Below are positions 1 through 7,170 of a DNA stretch of 25,397 nucleotides, piece after piece (the first letter of the stretch is position 1; each line of letters opens with the position of its first letter). A model generated the notes under the pieces. The model ran no database searches. It was not told the origin of the DNA and worked only from the letters and a program-made list of their open reading frames with translations. Made by a program: the position numbers and the translations under genes. This DNA is from JBCBJX01 sp038522735 (GTDB lineage: Bacteria; Pseudomonadota; Alphaproteobacteria; Caulobacterales; Parvularculaceae): assembly GCA_038522735.1 (NCBI GenBank), contig JBCBJX010000038.1, forward strand, positions 1 through 25,397, in the 5' to 3' direction.

Positions 1-117
1 CCCCATTTTCGCGGCGACGGTGATCTCCTTCGACAGGCGCGAAAAGAGCTTCGAGCGCTTGGCGTCCTGACGCCCTTTGCGGTGCTGAATATTGGCCCAT
101 TTGGAGTGGCCGGCCAT
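1..117 (-). CDS. yebC: YebC/PmpR family protein, N-terminal part (cut by window edge)
   Basis: Only the first 39 codons are present; the gene runs off the left edge. The translation begins MAGHSKWANIQHRKGRQDAK, the near-invariant N-terminus of the YebC/PmpR family. These proteins are described as DNA-binding regulators, and more recently as factors that help ribosomes through difficult peptide stretches. The ATG at 117 is preceded by a good ribosome binding site (GGAGG about 6 bases upstream on the minus strand). In many alphaproteobacteria yebC sits between ymdB and ruvC. Here it lies about 5.5 kb downstream of ymdB on the same strand and is separated from ruvC by nearly 16 kb. Confidence 0.95.
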   Translation of the reverse strand, partial: MAGHSKWANIQHRKGRQDAKRSKLFSRLSKEITVAAKMG

Positions 118-197
118 GAAAGCCTCCGTCGCAGGTCTCTTCGTTGAGGTTTAGCGCGGGGCTTTAACGCGGCCGATGAGATTTGGGAACCGCTGCT

Positions 198-1733
198 TCA
201 GGCGATGAGCGCGGCCCCGTCCGGCGACGCCCATTTCGCAAGAACGGTTGCGAGCGCATCCGGCGTCACCGGTTTCAGCAGCGTGCCGTCCATGGTCGAG
301 CGTTCAATCCTATCCATCACGCCCGGCGATGTGTGGGAGGTGAAACCAATGATCGGCGTCGTGCGACCGGGCTCCAGCCTCCTGATGGCGTCAGCGGCCG
401 CGAAGCCGTCCAACTCCGGCATTTCGATATCCATAAAGACGATGGCTGGCCGCAGCGACGCGAAAGCGGCAACCGCTTCATCACCCCTCTCAAACTCGTA
501 GGCGTGTATGTCCTGCTCCGCAAGCAGATGACGTAGAACGATCCTACTGGTCTCGTTGTCGTCGACGACGAGCGCACACAGACCTTGCTCAAGAGCCGGC
601 CGGTCAGCCGGCCTTGATTCGGGAGCCGCAGCGTCGGTTTCCGCCGCCCGGAGCGTGACGCCGAAGGTGAAAGTCGACCCTGCGCCGAGAGCGCTGACGA
701 CGGATATTCCGCCGCCCATCATGTCCGCAAGCATGCATGAGATCGAGAGGCCAAGGCCGGTCCCCCCATGGCGACGCGCCATGGAGTCGTCGACCTGTTC
801 AAACTGTTCGAATATCCGCGCCTGATCCTCAGGCGCGATCCCGACCCCGGTGTCTGTTATGCTGATCCTGAGGGCGTAACCGTCCGGACACTGAGACCCG
901 TGTACTCTGAGCGTCACGGAACCAGCGTCGGTAAACTTGACGGCGTTACCTGCGAGGTTGGTGAGGATCTGTCGGATACGCGCGCCGTCGCCGAGAAAAT
1001 ACTCCGGGAGATCGGGAGAATAGTCCGTACAAAGTTTAATGTTTTTTTCTGCGACGCTCGCACTGAGGAGAGCGGCGATCTCGCGAACCATGTTCTTGAG
1101 GTCGAAGGGCGCGCTCGCGAGGGTCACTCGATTTTCCGTTAATTTGGCGTAGTCGAGGACACCATTGACGATCTCGAGGAGCCCTAGACCGGAGTTGGCG
1201 ATGACGGTCGCCATGTCCTCATGCTTTTCAGAGAGCCCCGCGCGTTCGAGCACTTGCGCCATTCCGATGATACCGCTGAGAGGTGTACGGAGTTCATGGC
1301 TCATGTTAGCGACAAAAAACGACTTCTGGTCGTTTTCCGCCTCGGCGCGCCGCTTTAGAGCTTCTTCGCGCCGCAGTTCGGTGACGTCGCGAATGACGCC
1401 GAGCAGCCCGGGCTCGCCGTCCGGCAGCACGATCGGTTTCTTCACCGTCACCCCGATGAGTGAACCGCCGCCATGGGTGTCGATTTTTTCCTCGTTCGTG
1501 ACGGTCTCCTGACGAACGATCACTCGTTCGTCGATCTCCCAGAAAACAGCCACCTGCTCCGGAGGAAAAATCGCGCTGTCGTCGCGGCCGATCAGCCGCT
1601 CCTCGCTGTCCGGACCCAGAATGCGCCAGAATGCAGCGTTCCCGTAGATCCATTCATGTCGTCTGTTTTTCACGAACACCGGGTCGGCGATCGTATCGAG
1701 CACGTCCTTAAAGAACGTCGCGTCGCACATCAT
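198..1733 (-). CDS. PAS-containing hybrid sensor histidine kinase / response regulator
   Basis: This 511-residue protein has no obvious membrane segment, so a cytoplasmic kinase is likely. Residues about 8-120 form a PAS domain. A HisKA dimerisation domain follows, with the phospho-accepting His146 in VANMSHELRTPL. The HATPase domain covers about 250-360, with the N-box at Asn263, the G1 box DTGVG at 294-298 and the G2 box GGTGLG at 323-328. The C-terminal receiver domain (about 385-505) keeps the acidic pair Asp391-Asp392, the phosphorylated Asp435 in FMDIEMP and Lys487. All catalytic residues look intact. No separate response regulator or Hpt gene lies beside it, so its partner and signal are unknown. 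Two ATG codons occur in tandem at the start; the first is used here. Confidence 0.93.
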   Translation of the reverse strand: MMCDATFFKDVLDTIADPVFVKNRRHEWIYGNAAFWRILGPDSEERLIGRDDSAIFPPEQVAVFWEIDERVIVRQETVTNEEKIDTHGGGSLIGVTVKKPIVLPDGEPGLLGVIRDVTELRREEALKRRAEAENDQKSFFVANMSHELRTPLSGIIGMAQVLERAGLSEKHEDMATVIANSGLGLLEIVNGVLDYAKLTENRVTLASAPFDLKNMVREIAALLSASVAEKNIKLCTDYSPDLPEYFLGDGARIRQILTNLAGNAVKFTDAGSVTLRVHGSQCPDGYALRISITDTGVGIAPEDQARIFEQFEQVDDSMARRHGGTGLGLSISCMLADMMGGGISVVSALGAGSTFTFGVTLRAAETDAAAPESRPADRPALEQGLCALVVDDNETSRIVLRHLLAEQDIHAYEFERGDEAVAAFASLRPAIVFMDIEMPELDGFAAADAIRRLEPGRTTPIIGFTSHTSPGVMDRIERSTMDGTLLKPVTPDALATVLAKWASPDGAALIA

Positions 1734-1855
1734 GATCAGCCCACGCCCTCAACGCTAACTCTGGTCGAAAGCGTAGGGAGAGTATCCAAACAATTGACTA
1801 ATCGCGGTTCCCCGGCGGTCGACCGAAGCGGCTCCACGGGCTCCGATTGAACGTC

Positions 1856-2197
1856 CTATGACCCTTCCCCCGCCACCTGAACGTCGAGGCGCATTTTCGG
1901 ATGGATGGCGCAGCGAACCTCGTAAGCGCCGACGCCCGGGAACTTCAGGACAACGGTCTCGCCCGGGCGTTGGTCGCCGGAATCAAACTCGCCTCTGGCC
2001 GTCTCGAAATAAACGTGGTGAATGAACCGGTCGTCGTTGAGAACGCGGACCGTCTGCATAGGACGGATGGTCAGCGCCCCGGGAGCGAAGCGACGGTCCT
2101 TTTGCGAGATTTCGACGACGTCGCCCGCATCCGCCGACAGGGGAAGCGCGGCGAGTGCGAGCGCGGCGACAGCGAGGTTAAGCGGAGGTTTCGTCAT
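1856..2197 (-). CDS. Exported small cupredoxin (plastocyanin-like blue copper protein)
   Basis: This 113-residue protein starts with a Sec signal peptide (hydrophobic core about 8-20, likely cleavage near ADA-GD at 24/25), so it should act in the periplasm. The mature part is a single cupredoxin fold of minimal length. The type 1 copper ligands are visible: a histidine in FIHHVYF (His60 or His61), then Cys96, His99 and Met102 in the spacing C-x2-H-x2-M. Such proteins carry single electrons between redox partners. Similar small proteins are often labelled methylamine utilisation proteins, but no methylamine dehydrogenase genes are here. The gene is divergent from a decayed HAMP-kinase gene and close to DUF3034 and haemoglobin genes. 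The electron partner cannot be inferred from the sequence. Confidence 0.9.
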   Translation of the reverse strand: MTKPPLNLAVAALALAALPLSADAGDVVEISQKDRRFAPGALTIRPMQTVRVLNDDRFIHHVYFETARGEFDSGDQRPGETVVLKFPGVGAYEVRCAIHPKMRLDVQVAGEGS

Positions 2198-2261
2198 ATT
2201 CGTCTCGCTCGCAAATCCTCTTCCGTAACGCCGCCTTAAGCTTCCCGATTTTACGAAAATT

Positions 2262-3531
2262 TTATGGCTAGCGGTCGTCCGCCCCCTGCGATCCGCTGCG
2301 AGCCTCGCCGACCGGATCTCCGAAGGCGACTTTCACGCGGAGATCCCTGATCCGCGCAAGGATGAAACCGGCGCCCTTCTGCGTTCAATGAAGGTGATGC
2401 AGGAGCGCATCGCGAAGATGATCGCGGCGGAAGAGGCGCGTGCGGATTCCGCGGAGACGCGGATGGTGGACGCCCTAGAGGGCGCCTCGGCGGGCGTTTT
2501 CCTCCTCCGAGAGGACGGTCGCGTCGTGTTCGCCAACACCGCCGCCAAAATGGCGTCTCTCGGCGAAAAGACGACGGGCTCGTTCTTCGGCGACATTCTG
2601 AGCGGAACAGGGATCGACGTCATGGCCGTTGCGACCGGCGCGGAGGTGCGGTTCGAACGGGCGGTGGTTCTCCATCGCGCGCTCGCCGACGGCGGACGGC
2701 GGCGCGGTTGTTGTCTGGACCGATATCACTGAGTTGAAAGACCGCGAGCGGCGCCTTGAAATCGCGGTCGGGCAGGCGGAGGCGGCGAATGCGGCGAAGA
2801 GCCGGTTCCTGTCCAACATCAGCCATGAGCTGAAGACGCCGCTCAACGCGATCATCGGCTTTTCAGACGTCCTGAAGACTGAGGCGTTCGGCCCTCTGGG
2901 GGCGGAGGAATACAAAGAGTACGTCACATTTATCGCCGGTGGCGGGCGCCGACTTCTCGAACTGGTGACGGAAGTTCTTGAAATCGCTCAAACGGACGAT
3001 CGCACGAGGACCGAAGTTCAAGCCCCGCCGCGGCCGCTTTCAGTGCTCCACCTGATAAGTGTCGCAAAAGCGAAAGTCGATACGCGCAGTCCGTCCAGCA
3101 AGACCATCGCCGTCGCGCCGCCGGACGAGGACCTCTGGGTCTGGGCGGCGGAGACGGAAATTGTCCACGCGCTCGTCAACATCATCTCGAACGCGGTCAA
3201 ATTCTCGCCGGACGCCGACGAAGTTCGCGTATCGGCGCGCCGCGACGGCGTTTTCATTCGCTTTGACGTCGCCGACGACGGCATCGGCATGGGCGAGGCT
3301 GACATTCCCCTCGTTCTCTCCCCCTTCGACCAGGTCGACGGCGACCGGACCCGCAAATTCGAAGGAGCTGGCACCGGGCTGCCCTACGCAAAGTCCGTCG
3401 TCGAACGGTATGGCGGGCGGCTCGAAATCGCATCCGAGGCCGGGCGGGGTGCGACCGTCTCGATCTTCCTGCCCGACGCCGGTCGCGACGGCGCCGGCGC
3501 TGTCGCGACGCAGGTGCGTCAGGTGAGTTAA
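2262..3531 (+). pseudogene. Decayed HAMP-PAS sensor histidine kinase (5' truncated and frameshifted)
   Basis: The readable protein begins in the middle of a gene: the tail of a membrane helix leads into a HAMP domain (WLAVVRPLRSAASLADRI, about 2265-2400). That frame has no ATG, GTG or TTG before 2388 and an in-frame stop at 2226-2228, so the sensor half is missing. A coiled linker and PAS-like region follow (about 2400-2650). Near 2655 the homology jumps by one base into another frame: EVRFER in the first frame is continued by GRWFSIARS in the second, and the first frame stops at 2732. The second frame carries HisKA (ISHELKTPLNAIIGFSDVL, His codon 2824-2826) and a HATPase domain with SNAVKF, DDGIGMG and GAGTGLP, ending at 3531. 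An annotation pipeline may report 2388-2732 and 2629-3531 as two genes. A sequencing error could explain the frameshift but not the lost 5' end. Confidence 0.85.
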
Positions 3532-3620
3532 CGACCTCAAAATGTAAACGACGCGTTCATGCCGTTTTTACCGGCGGCGATTAGTCCGACATCAGAGTTG
3601 CTGAAGACCAGAAGACGCTC

Positions 3621-4493
3621 GTGCATCGCGCCATCATTGTCCTTCTCTCCGCCGCAATTTACGCCGACCCGGCGGGCGCGCAGACGACCCTCGGCGACGG
3701 CGGACGGCTGCTCGCGACCGGCGGCGTTTCGCAGATCGAAGGCGCGGGCGGCGGCGGCGTTGCGGTCTGGGCCCTGATCACCGGCTACGGCTCGCGCGAC
3801 AGCTACGGCGTCAACGCTCATTACACCCATGTCGCGCTCCCGGACTTCGAGGTCCGCTCGGCGGGCGCCGCGGCGGGGGTCTTCGACCGGGTCGAGGTCT
3901 CCTACGCCCACACCTGGTTCGACACGAACGAGGCGGGCGCCTCCCTCGGCCTCGGCGAGGACTTCACCTTCGAACAGGACGTGATCGGCGTGAAGGTCCG
4001 CCTCTTCGGCGACGCCGTCTACGATCAGCACACGTGGGTCCCGCAAGTCTCGGCGGGCGTTCAGTACAAGTCTACTTCTGAGGGCGACATCCTCCGCGTG
4101 ATCGGCGCCGAGGACGATGCGGACTTTGACTATTACATCGCCGCCTCGAAGCTCTTTCTCCGCCAGAACCTCTTGGTGAACGGCGCGGTCCGCTTTACCC
4201 GCGGCAACCAGTTCGGCATCCTCGGCTACGGCGGCGATGAGGAAGACGGCCATACGCCCCAGTTCGAAGGCGGCCTCGCCTACCTTCTCCGCCGGGACCT
4301 CGTCGTCGGCGGGGATTACCGCACCCGGCCGGACAATCTCGGCTTTGCAGAGGAAAACGACGCATACGATATCTTCGTCGCCTGGTTTCCGTCGAAACGT
4401 CTCTCGCTCACCGCCGCCTACGCCGATCTCGGCGACGTCGCGCTGCAGGGCGATCAGGGCGGCGCTTACATCTCCCTGCAAGCCGGTTTTTAG
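3621..4493 (+). CDS. DUF3034 family protein, predicted outer-membrane beta-barrel
   Basis: This 290-residue protein begins with a GTG. It has a signal peptide (MHRAIIVLLSAAIYADPAGA, likely cut before QTT). The mature sequence opens with GGRLLATGGVSQIEGAGGGG, which matches the start of the DUF3034 family as I know it. The rest alternates aromatic and polar residues in short strands, with aspartate-rich turns and a terminal phenylalanine (SLQAGF). This fits a small outer-membrane beta-barrel. Function is unknown. The frame is closed by a stop at 3582-3584, and GTG 3621 is the only usual start codon upstream of the signal peptide. The stop codon overlaps the ribosome binding site of the haemoglobin gene that follows, so the two are almost certainly co-transcribed. 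Confidence 0.8.
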   Translation: MHRAIIVLLSAAIYADPAGAQTTLGDGGRLLATGGVSQIEGAGGGGVAVWALITGYGSRDSYGVNAHYTHVALPDFEVRSAGAAAGVFDRVEVSYAHTWFDTNEAGASLGLGEDFTFEQDVIGVKVRLFGDAVYDQHTWVPQVSAGVQYKSTSEGDILRVIGAEDDADFDYYIAASKLFLRQNLLVNGAVRFTRGNQFGILGYGGDEEDGHTPQFEGGLAYLLRRDLVVGGDYRTRPDNLGFAEENDAYDIFVAWFPSKRLSLTAAYADLGDVALQGDQGGAYISLQAGF

Positions 4494-4497
4494 GAGG
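4492..4497 (+). promoter_or_regulatory. Strong ribosome binding site overlapping the DUF3034 stop codon
   Basis: A perfect AGGAGG lies 5 bases before the ATG at 4503 and overlaps the TAG stop of the upstream gene. It fixes the haemoglobin start and indicates translational coupling between the two proteins. Confidence 0.85.
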
Positions 4498-4502
4498 ACG
4501 CC

Positions 4503-4946
4503 ATGCTGATCCCGGTACTCGTTTTCGCCGCGGCCGCATTCGTCCAAGTCCCGCCAGTAACGGACGTCTACGAAGTTCCAGAAGCGCGCAACGACAAGCT
4601 GTATCAGGCCTTCGGCGGCGAGGCGGCGGTCGAGGCGGTAGTCGATAATTTCATCCGTATCGCCCTCGACGATCCGCGCATCGCCGGCACGTTCGATGAA
4701 ACCAACATGAAGCGGTTCCGCGAGAAGCTGGAGAAACAGCTCTGCGACGTCATGGGCGGTCCGTGTGCGTATGACGGTTTCGGCATGCGCGAGAGCCATC
4801 AGCCGCTCGACATAACCGCCGCGCAGTGGGGCTATATGGTCGAGGACTTCCAGATCGCCATGAGCGAGGCGGGCGTCCCCTTCCGCGCCCAGGGAAAGTT
4901 GCTTGCGCTCCTCGCCCCGATGCATCGTGACGTCGTCGCGGAGTAG
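4503..4946 (+). CDS. Exported group 1 truncated haemoglobin
   Basis: This 147-residue protein has a short hydrophobic N-terminus (residues 2-15), a likely Sec signal or membrane anchor without the usual basic residues. A truncated globin follows. Family marks are the GG-E-AVEAVVDNF helix B region, the MGGPCAYDG loop with Cys81 and Cys88, and the proximal haem ligand His99 in the H-x2-L-x-I context. Truncated haemoglobins bind oxygen or nitric oxide. Group 1 members often detoxify nitric oxide in the cytoplasm, so an exported one is less usual. Aligned by eye to mycobacterial trHbN, the distal positions B10, E7 and E11 are Ile51, Phe72 and Leu76 rather than the usual polar residues. The gene ends 6 bases from the convergent oxidoreductase gene. 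Confidence 0.88.
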   Translation: MLIPVLVFAAAAFVQVPPVTDVYEVPEARNDKLYQAFGGEAAVEAVVDNFIRIALDDPRIAGTFDETNMKRFREKLEKQLCDVMGGPCAYDGFGMRESHQPLDITAAQWGYMVEDFQIAMSEAGVPFRAQGKLLALLAPMHRDVVAE

Positions 4947-4952
4947 GGCGCT

Positions 4953-5540
4953 TCAGCGACCGCGGACGCCAAGCGCGCGAACCTGTTCCAGCCGGCGTTT
5001 GAGACGGCCCTTGTCGTCGCCGACGCCGACCATGCCGATGAGCGTTTCGCGCACCGGCTTGAAGCCTGACATCGCTAGCGTGGAGGCCGCAAACGCGCGG
5101 ACGCCGCGGGCCTTGAACATTAAGCGGTAGGCGGCGGCCGGCATGCCCATGGTCGCGATCACGCGGGCTGAACGCCCCTTCAGACGACGGATCGGCCACC
5201 CGCCCTCGGGGTTTTCGGCCAGCGCGAAATGGGCGCGTGCGAACTGCTCGAAGAAGGCGCGCGAATAGGCGGGCATCGCGCCGAGCCATACGGGAAACAC
5301 GACGACGAGATGATTGCATTCGAGCGTCGCCTCTTGCGCCGCGAGCACGTCCGGCGGCGGCGGAGCCTCGAATTCGGCGGGGTCGCGCAGGACAGGGTAG
5401 TCAAGATCGGCGAGGTCGATGCGCTTGACGGCGTGGCCGCCTTCGCGTGCGCCGGCCTCATAGGCGTCGGCGAGGGCGGCGCAGTAATGATTGTCGTCTG
5501 TATGCGGATGAGCGTTCAGAACAAGAATACGCGTCGTCAT
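4953..5540 (-). CDS. NAD(P)H-dependent oxidoreductase, flavodoxin-like fold (NQO/MdaB type)
   Basis: This 195-residue protein matches the Flavodoxin_2 / NAD(P)H quinone dehydrogenase family. The N-terminus RILVLNAHPH is the typical beta1 strand and phosphate-binding loop for FMN or FAD. HLVVVFPVWLGAMPAYSRAFFEQ matches the flavin-isoalloxazine loop, and GWPIRRLKGRSARVIATMGMP follows as in the family. Members use NAD(P)H to reduce quinones or similar compounds by two electrons. No signal peptide is seen, so it acts in the cytoplasm. The ATG is preceded by AAGGAG. A near-ideal TTGA-N6-TCAA palindrome lies about 60 bases upstream. The substrate cannot be told from the sequence. Confidence 0.9.
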   Translation of the reverse strand: MTTRILVLNAHPHTDDNHYCAALADAYEAGAREGGHAVKRIDLADLDYPVLRDPAEFEAPPPPDVLAAQEATLECNHLVVVFPVWLGAMPAYSRAFFEQFARAHFALAENPEGGWPIRRLKGRSARVIATMGMPAAAYRLMFKARGVRAFAASTLAMSGFKPVRETLIGMVGVGDDKGRLKRRLEQVRALGVRGR

Positions 5541-5595
5541 CGGCGGCTCCTTGTAGTTGAAGAGCCCTAGAGTGCTCCAAGCCTCACTGTCCGTC

Positions 5596-5611
5596 TTTGA
5601 CCGCCGTCAAA
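5596..5611. promoter_or_regulatory. Candidate FNR/FixK-type operator upstream of the oxidoreductase
   Basis: TTTGACCGCCGTCAAA is a perfect 16-base palindrome in the 127-base gap between the oxidoreductase start (5540) and the ymdB stop (5668). It contains TTGA-N6-TCAA, the pattern bound by FNR/FixK/Crp-type oxygen or nitric-oxide regulators. Its left half also supplies a TTGAC-like -35 element on the minus strand. Function is inferred from the pattern and the redox gene next to it. Confidence 0.45.
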
Positions 5612-5667
5612 CTGCAGAACCCAAGTCCCGGCAGGCCGCAGTCGGCTCGCTTGGGCGTGACCGCGGA

Positions 5668-6480
5668 TCACGTCGGCAGCTGCTCCTCGAGCTTCCCGCC
5701 GATCCGGATCGGCTCGCAACGCACCGCGAGCCCCGTCTTGTCGTCCGTCTCCACGTAAACGCCGCAGAGCGTCGCCTCGCCGGCCGCCGGCGCGAGGCGC
5801 GGGCCTGGCATTTTGGTCGTAAAACGCGAAAGCGGCTCGGCTTTGTTCATGCCGATGACGCTGTCATAATCGCCCGTCATGCCGAGATCGGTTATATAGG
5901 CGGTGCCGCGCGGGAGAATTTGATGATCGGCGGTCGGAACATGCGTGTGCGTTCCGACGACGAGCGACGCGCGGCCGTCGAGATGATGGCCCATGGAGTA
6001 TTTCTCCGACGTCGCCTCAGCGTGGAAGTCGATGATCACCGCATCCGCCGCCTCGCCGAGCACGACGCCAGCGAGTTCGCGCTCCACGGCCGCACACGGA
6101 TCGTCGATCGGCGGCATGGCGCGCTGGCCCTGGGCGTTCACAACGAGCACGCGCCGTCCGTCCCGGATCTCGGCCATCTGCGCTCCGCGGCCCGGATTGT
6201 CCGCCGGGAAGTTGCATGGCCGCAGAAGCCGTTCCTCGCGCTCGTAGACGTAGATCTCGTCGCGCTGGTCGTAGGCGTGATTGCCTGTGGTGAGGATGTC
6301 GGCTCCCGCTTCGAACATCTGTTCGCATACGGAGCCGGACACTCCGAACCCGCCGGCGGCGTTCTCGATGTTGATCCCGACGAAGTCGAGCTGCAGGTCC
6401 TTGCGCAGGCGGGGCAGGCGCTCCGACACCGCCGCGCGGCCGGCGCGGCCCATCACGTCCCCGAAAAATCCGATGCGCAT
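5668..6480 (-). CDS. ymdB: YmdB family metallophosphoesterase (TIGR00282)
   Basis: This 270-residue protein starts MRIGFFGDVMGRAGR and keeps the family's metal-site residues: Asp8, Glu39-Asn40 (INIEN), Asn67-His68 (TTGNHAYD), His153 (IDFHAEATSEK) and His178/His180 (VGTHTHVPTAD). Characterised homologues hydrolyse cyclic and 2',3'-cyclic nucleotides with a two-metal centre; the physiological substrate in alphaproteobacteria is not settled. The start at 6480 has AAGGAG 8 bases upstream. The same frame stays open up to 6843, but that stretch lies inside the cyclo-ligase gene and is not protein-like. The gene follows the cyclo-ligase by 28 bases on the same strand, so an operon is likely. Confidence 0.93.
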   Translation of the reverse strand: MRIGFFGDVMGRAGRAAVSERLPRLRKDLQLDFVGINIENAAGGFGVSGSVCEQMFEAGADILTTGNHAYDQRDEIYVYEREERLLRPCNFPADNPGRGAQMAEIRDGRRVLVVNAQGQRAMPPIDDPCAAVERELAGVVLGEAADAVIIDFHAEATSEKYSMGHHLDGRASLVVGTHTHVPTADHQILPRGTAYITDLGMTGDYDSVIGMNKAEPLSRFTTKMPGPRLAPAAGEATLCGVYVETDDKTGLAVRCEPIRIGGKLEEQLPT

Positions 6481-6508
6481 GCGATGCGCTCCTTCAGGCG
6501 TCGTCCCC

Positions 6509-7081
6509 CTATCGACATACAATGAACTCCCGTTCGGTCGCCACCGCGTCGAGGCGCTGGTCGTGCGGCTCGCGCGGCACGGCGTCGATTTGCTGGGCGG
6601 CGAAGGCGTAGCCGATAATGAGCGCCGGCCCGCGCGCCCGAGCGGCGGCGATCGCCCGGTCGTAATAGCCGCCGCCATAGCCGAGCCGCCCGCCCGCCCG
6701 GTCGAAGGCGAGGAGGGGGACGATGATCGTCTGCGGTTCGACGACGGCGGCGTCGTCGCGGGGCGAGGGGACACCGCACAGGTCGTCGGCGAGCGGGTCG
6801 TCGGGCGCCCAGGCGAGAAACGCCGGCGGCGCGCATTCCTCAAAAATCCGGGGGAGAGCGAGTTTGCGCCCCGCCTGCGCCAGCCGGCCGGCGAGCGGTC
6901 GTGGGTCGAGTTCGGTCCCGATCGGCCAATAGACCGCCACGGGCCCCTTCTCGCCGGCGAGTTGTGGAAGCGCTGTCGCCGCGGCGTCGTCCGCGGCCCC
7001 TTCTACCACCGCGGCGGCCCGGGTCTCGCGTGCGGCGCGGCGGAGCGCTCTTTTCAGATCAGCGAAATCGGGAGACCGCAT
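6509..7081 (-). CDS. 5-formyltetrahydrofolate cyclo-ligase
   Basis: The enzyme uses ATP to convert 5-formyltetrahydrofolate to 5,10-methenyltetrahydrofolate, returning folate to one-carbon metabolism. The 190-residue product shows the family signature GYGGGYYDRAIA, the PVAVYWPIGTELDPRPL segment near the folate site, and LALPRI. I chose ATG 7081 (MRSPDFADLKRALRR) because the alignable protein begins there. A GTG at 7117 would add 12 residues and is possible; neither start has a good ribosome binding site. A probable 6S RNA lies upstream on the same strand, the same pairing as ssrS-ygfA in E. coli and in many alphaproteobacteria. ymdB follows. Confidence 0.93.
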   Translation of the reverse strand: MRSPDFADLKRALRRAARETRAAAVVEGAADDAAATALPQLAGEKGPVAVYWPIGTELDPRPLAGRLAQAGRKLALPRIFEECAPPAFLAWAPDDPLADDLCGVPSPRDDAAVVEPQTIIVPLLAFDRAGGRLGYGGGYYDRAIAAARARGPALIIGYAFAAQQIDAVPREPHDQRLDAVATEREFIVCR

Positions 7082-7144
7082 CGCGCGGTCATAACGTGAA
7101 GAAAGTAGCGGCGACACCGCCCTGGCCGTCGGAGCCGAATGAAT

Positions 7145-7170
7145 TCCACCTGGACCCTAGAGGTCAGGTG
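7145..7170 (-). terminator. Hairpin at the 3' end of the probable 6S RNA
   Basis: On the minus strand CCACCTG pairs with CAGGTGG, and a further ACC/GGT pair lies beyond one bulged base, around a short TCTAG loop. No U-run follows, so this may be a processing or attenuation structure rather than a complete intrinsic terminator. Its left arm overlaps the 6S closing stem, so the two structures cannot form together. Confidence 0.45.

Noticed and set aside
2640..2670. Programmed frameshift in the kinase
   Set aside because: No slippery heptamer or downstream stem is visible at the switch point, and the gene also lacks its 5' end, so decay is the simpler reading.
3537..4925. 462-codon open frame on the minus strand
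   Set aside because: It lies opposite DUF3034 and the haemoglobin, which have signal peptides and family motifs. Its protein is acidic/arginine-rich with no domain, as expected for an antisense shadow in GC-rich DNA.
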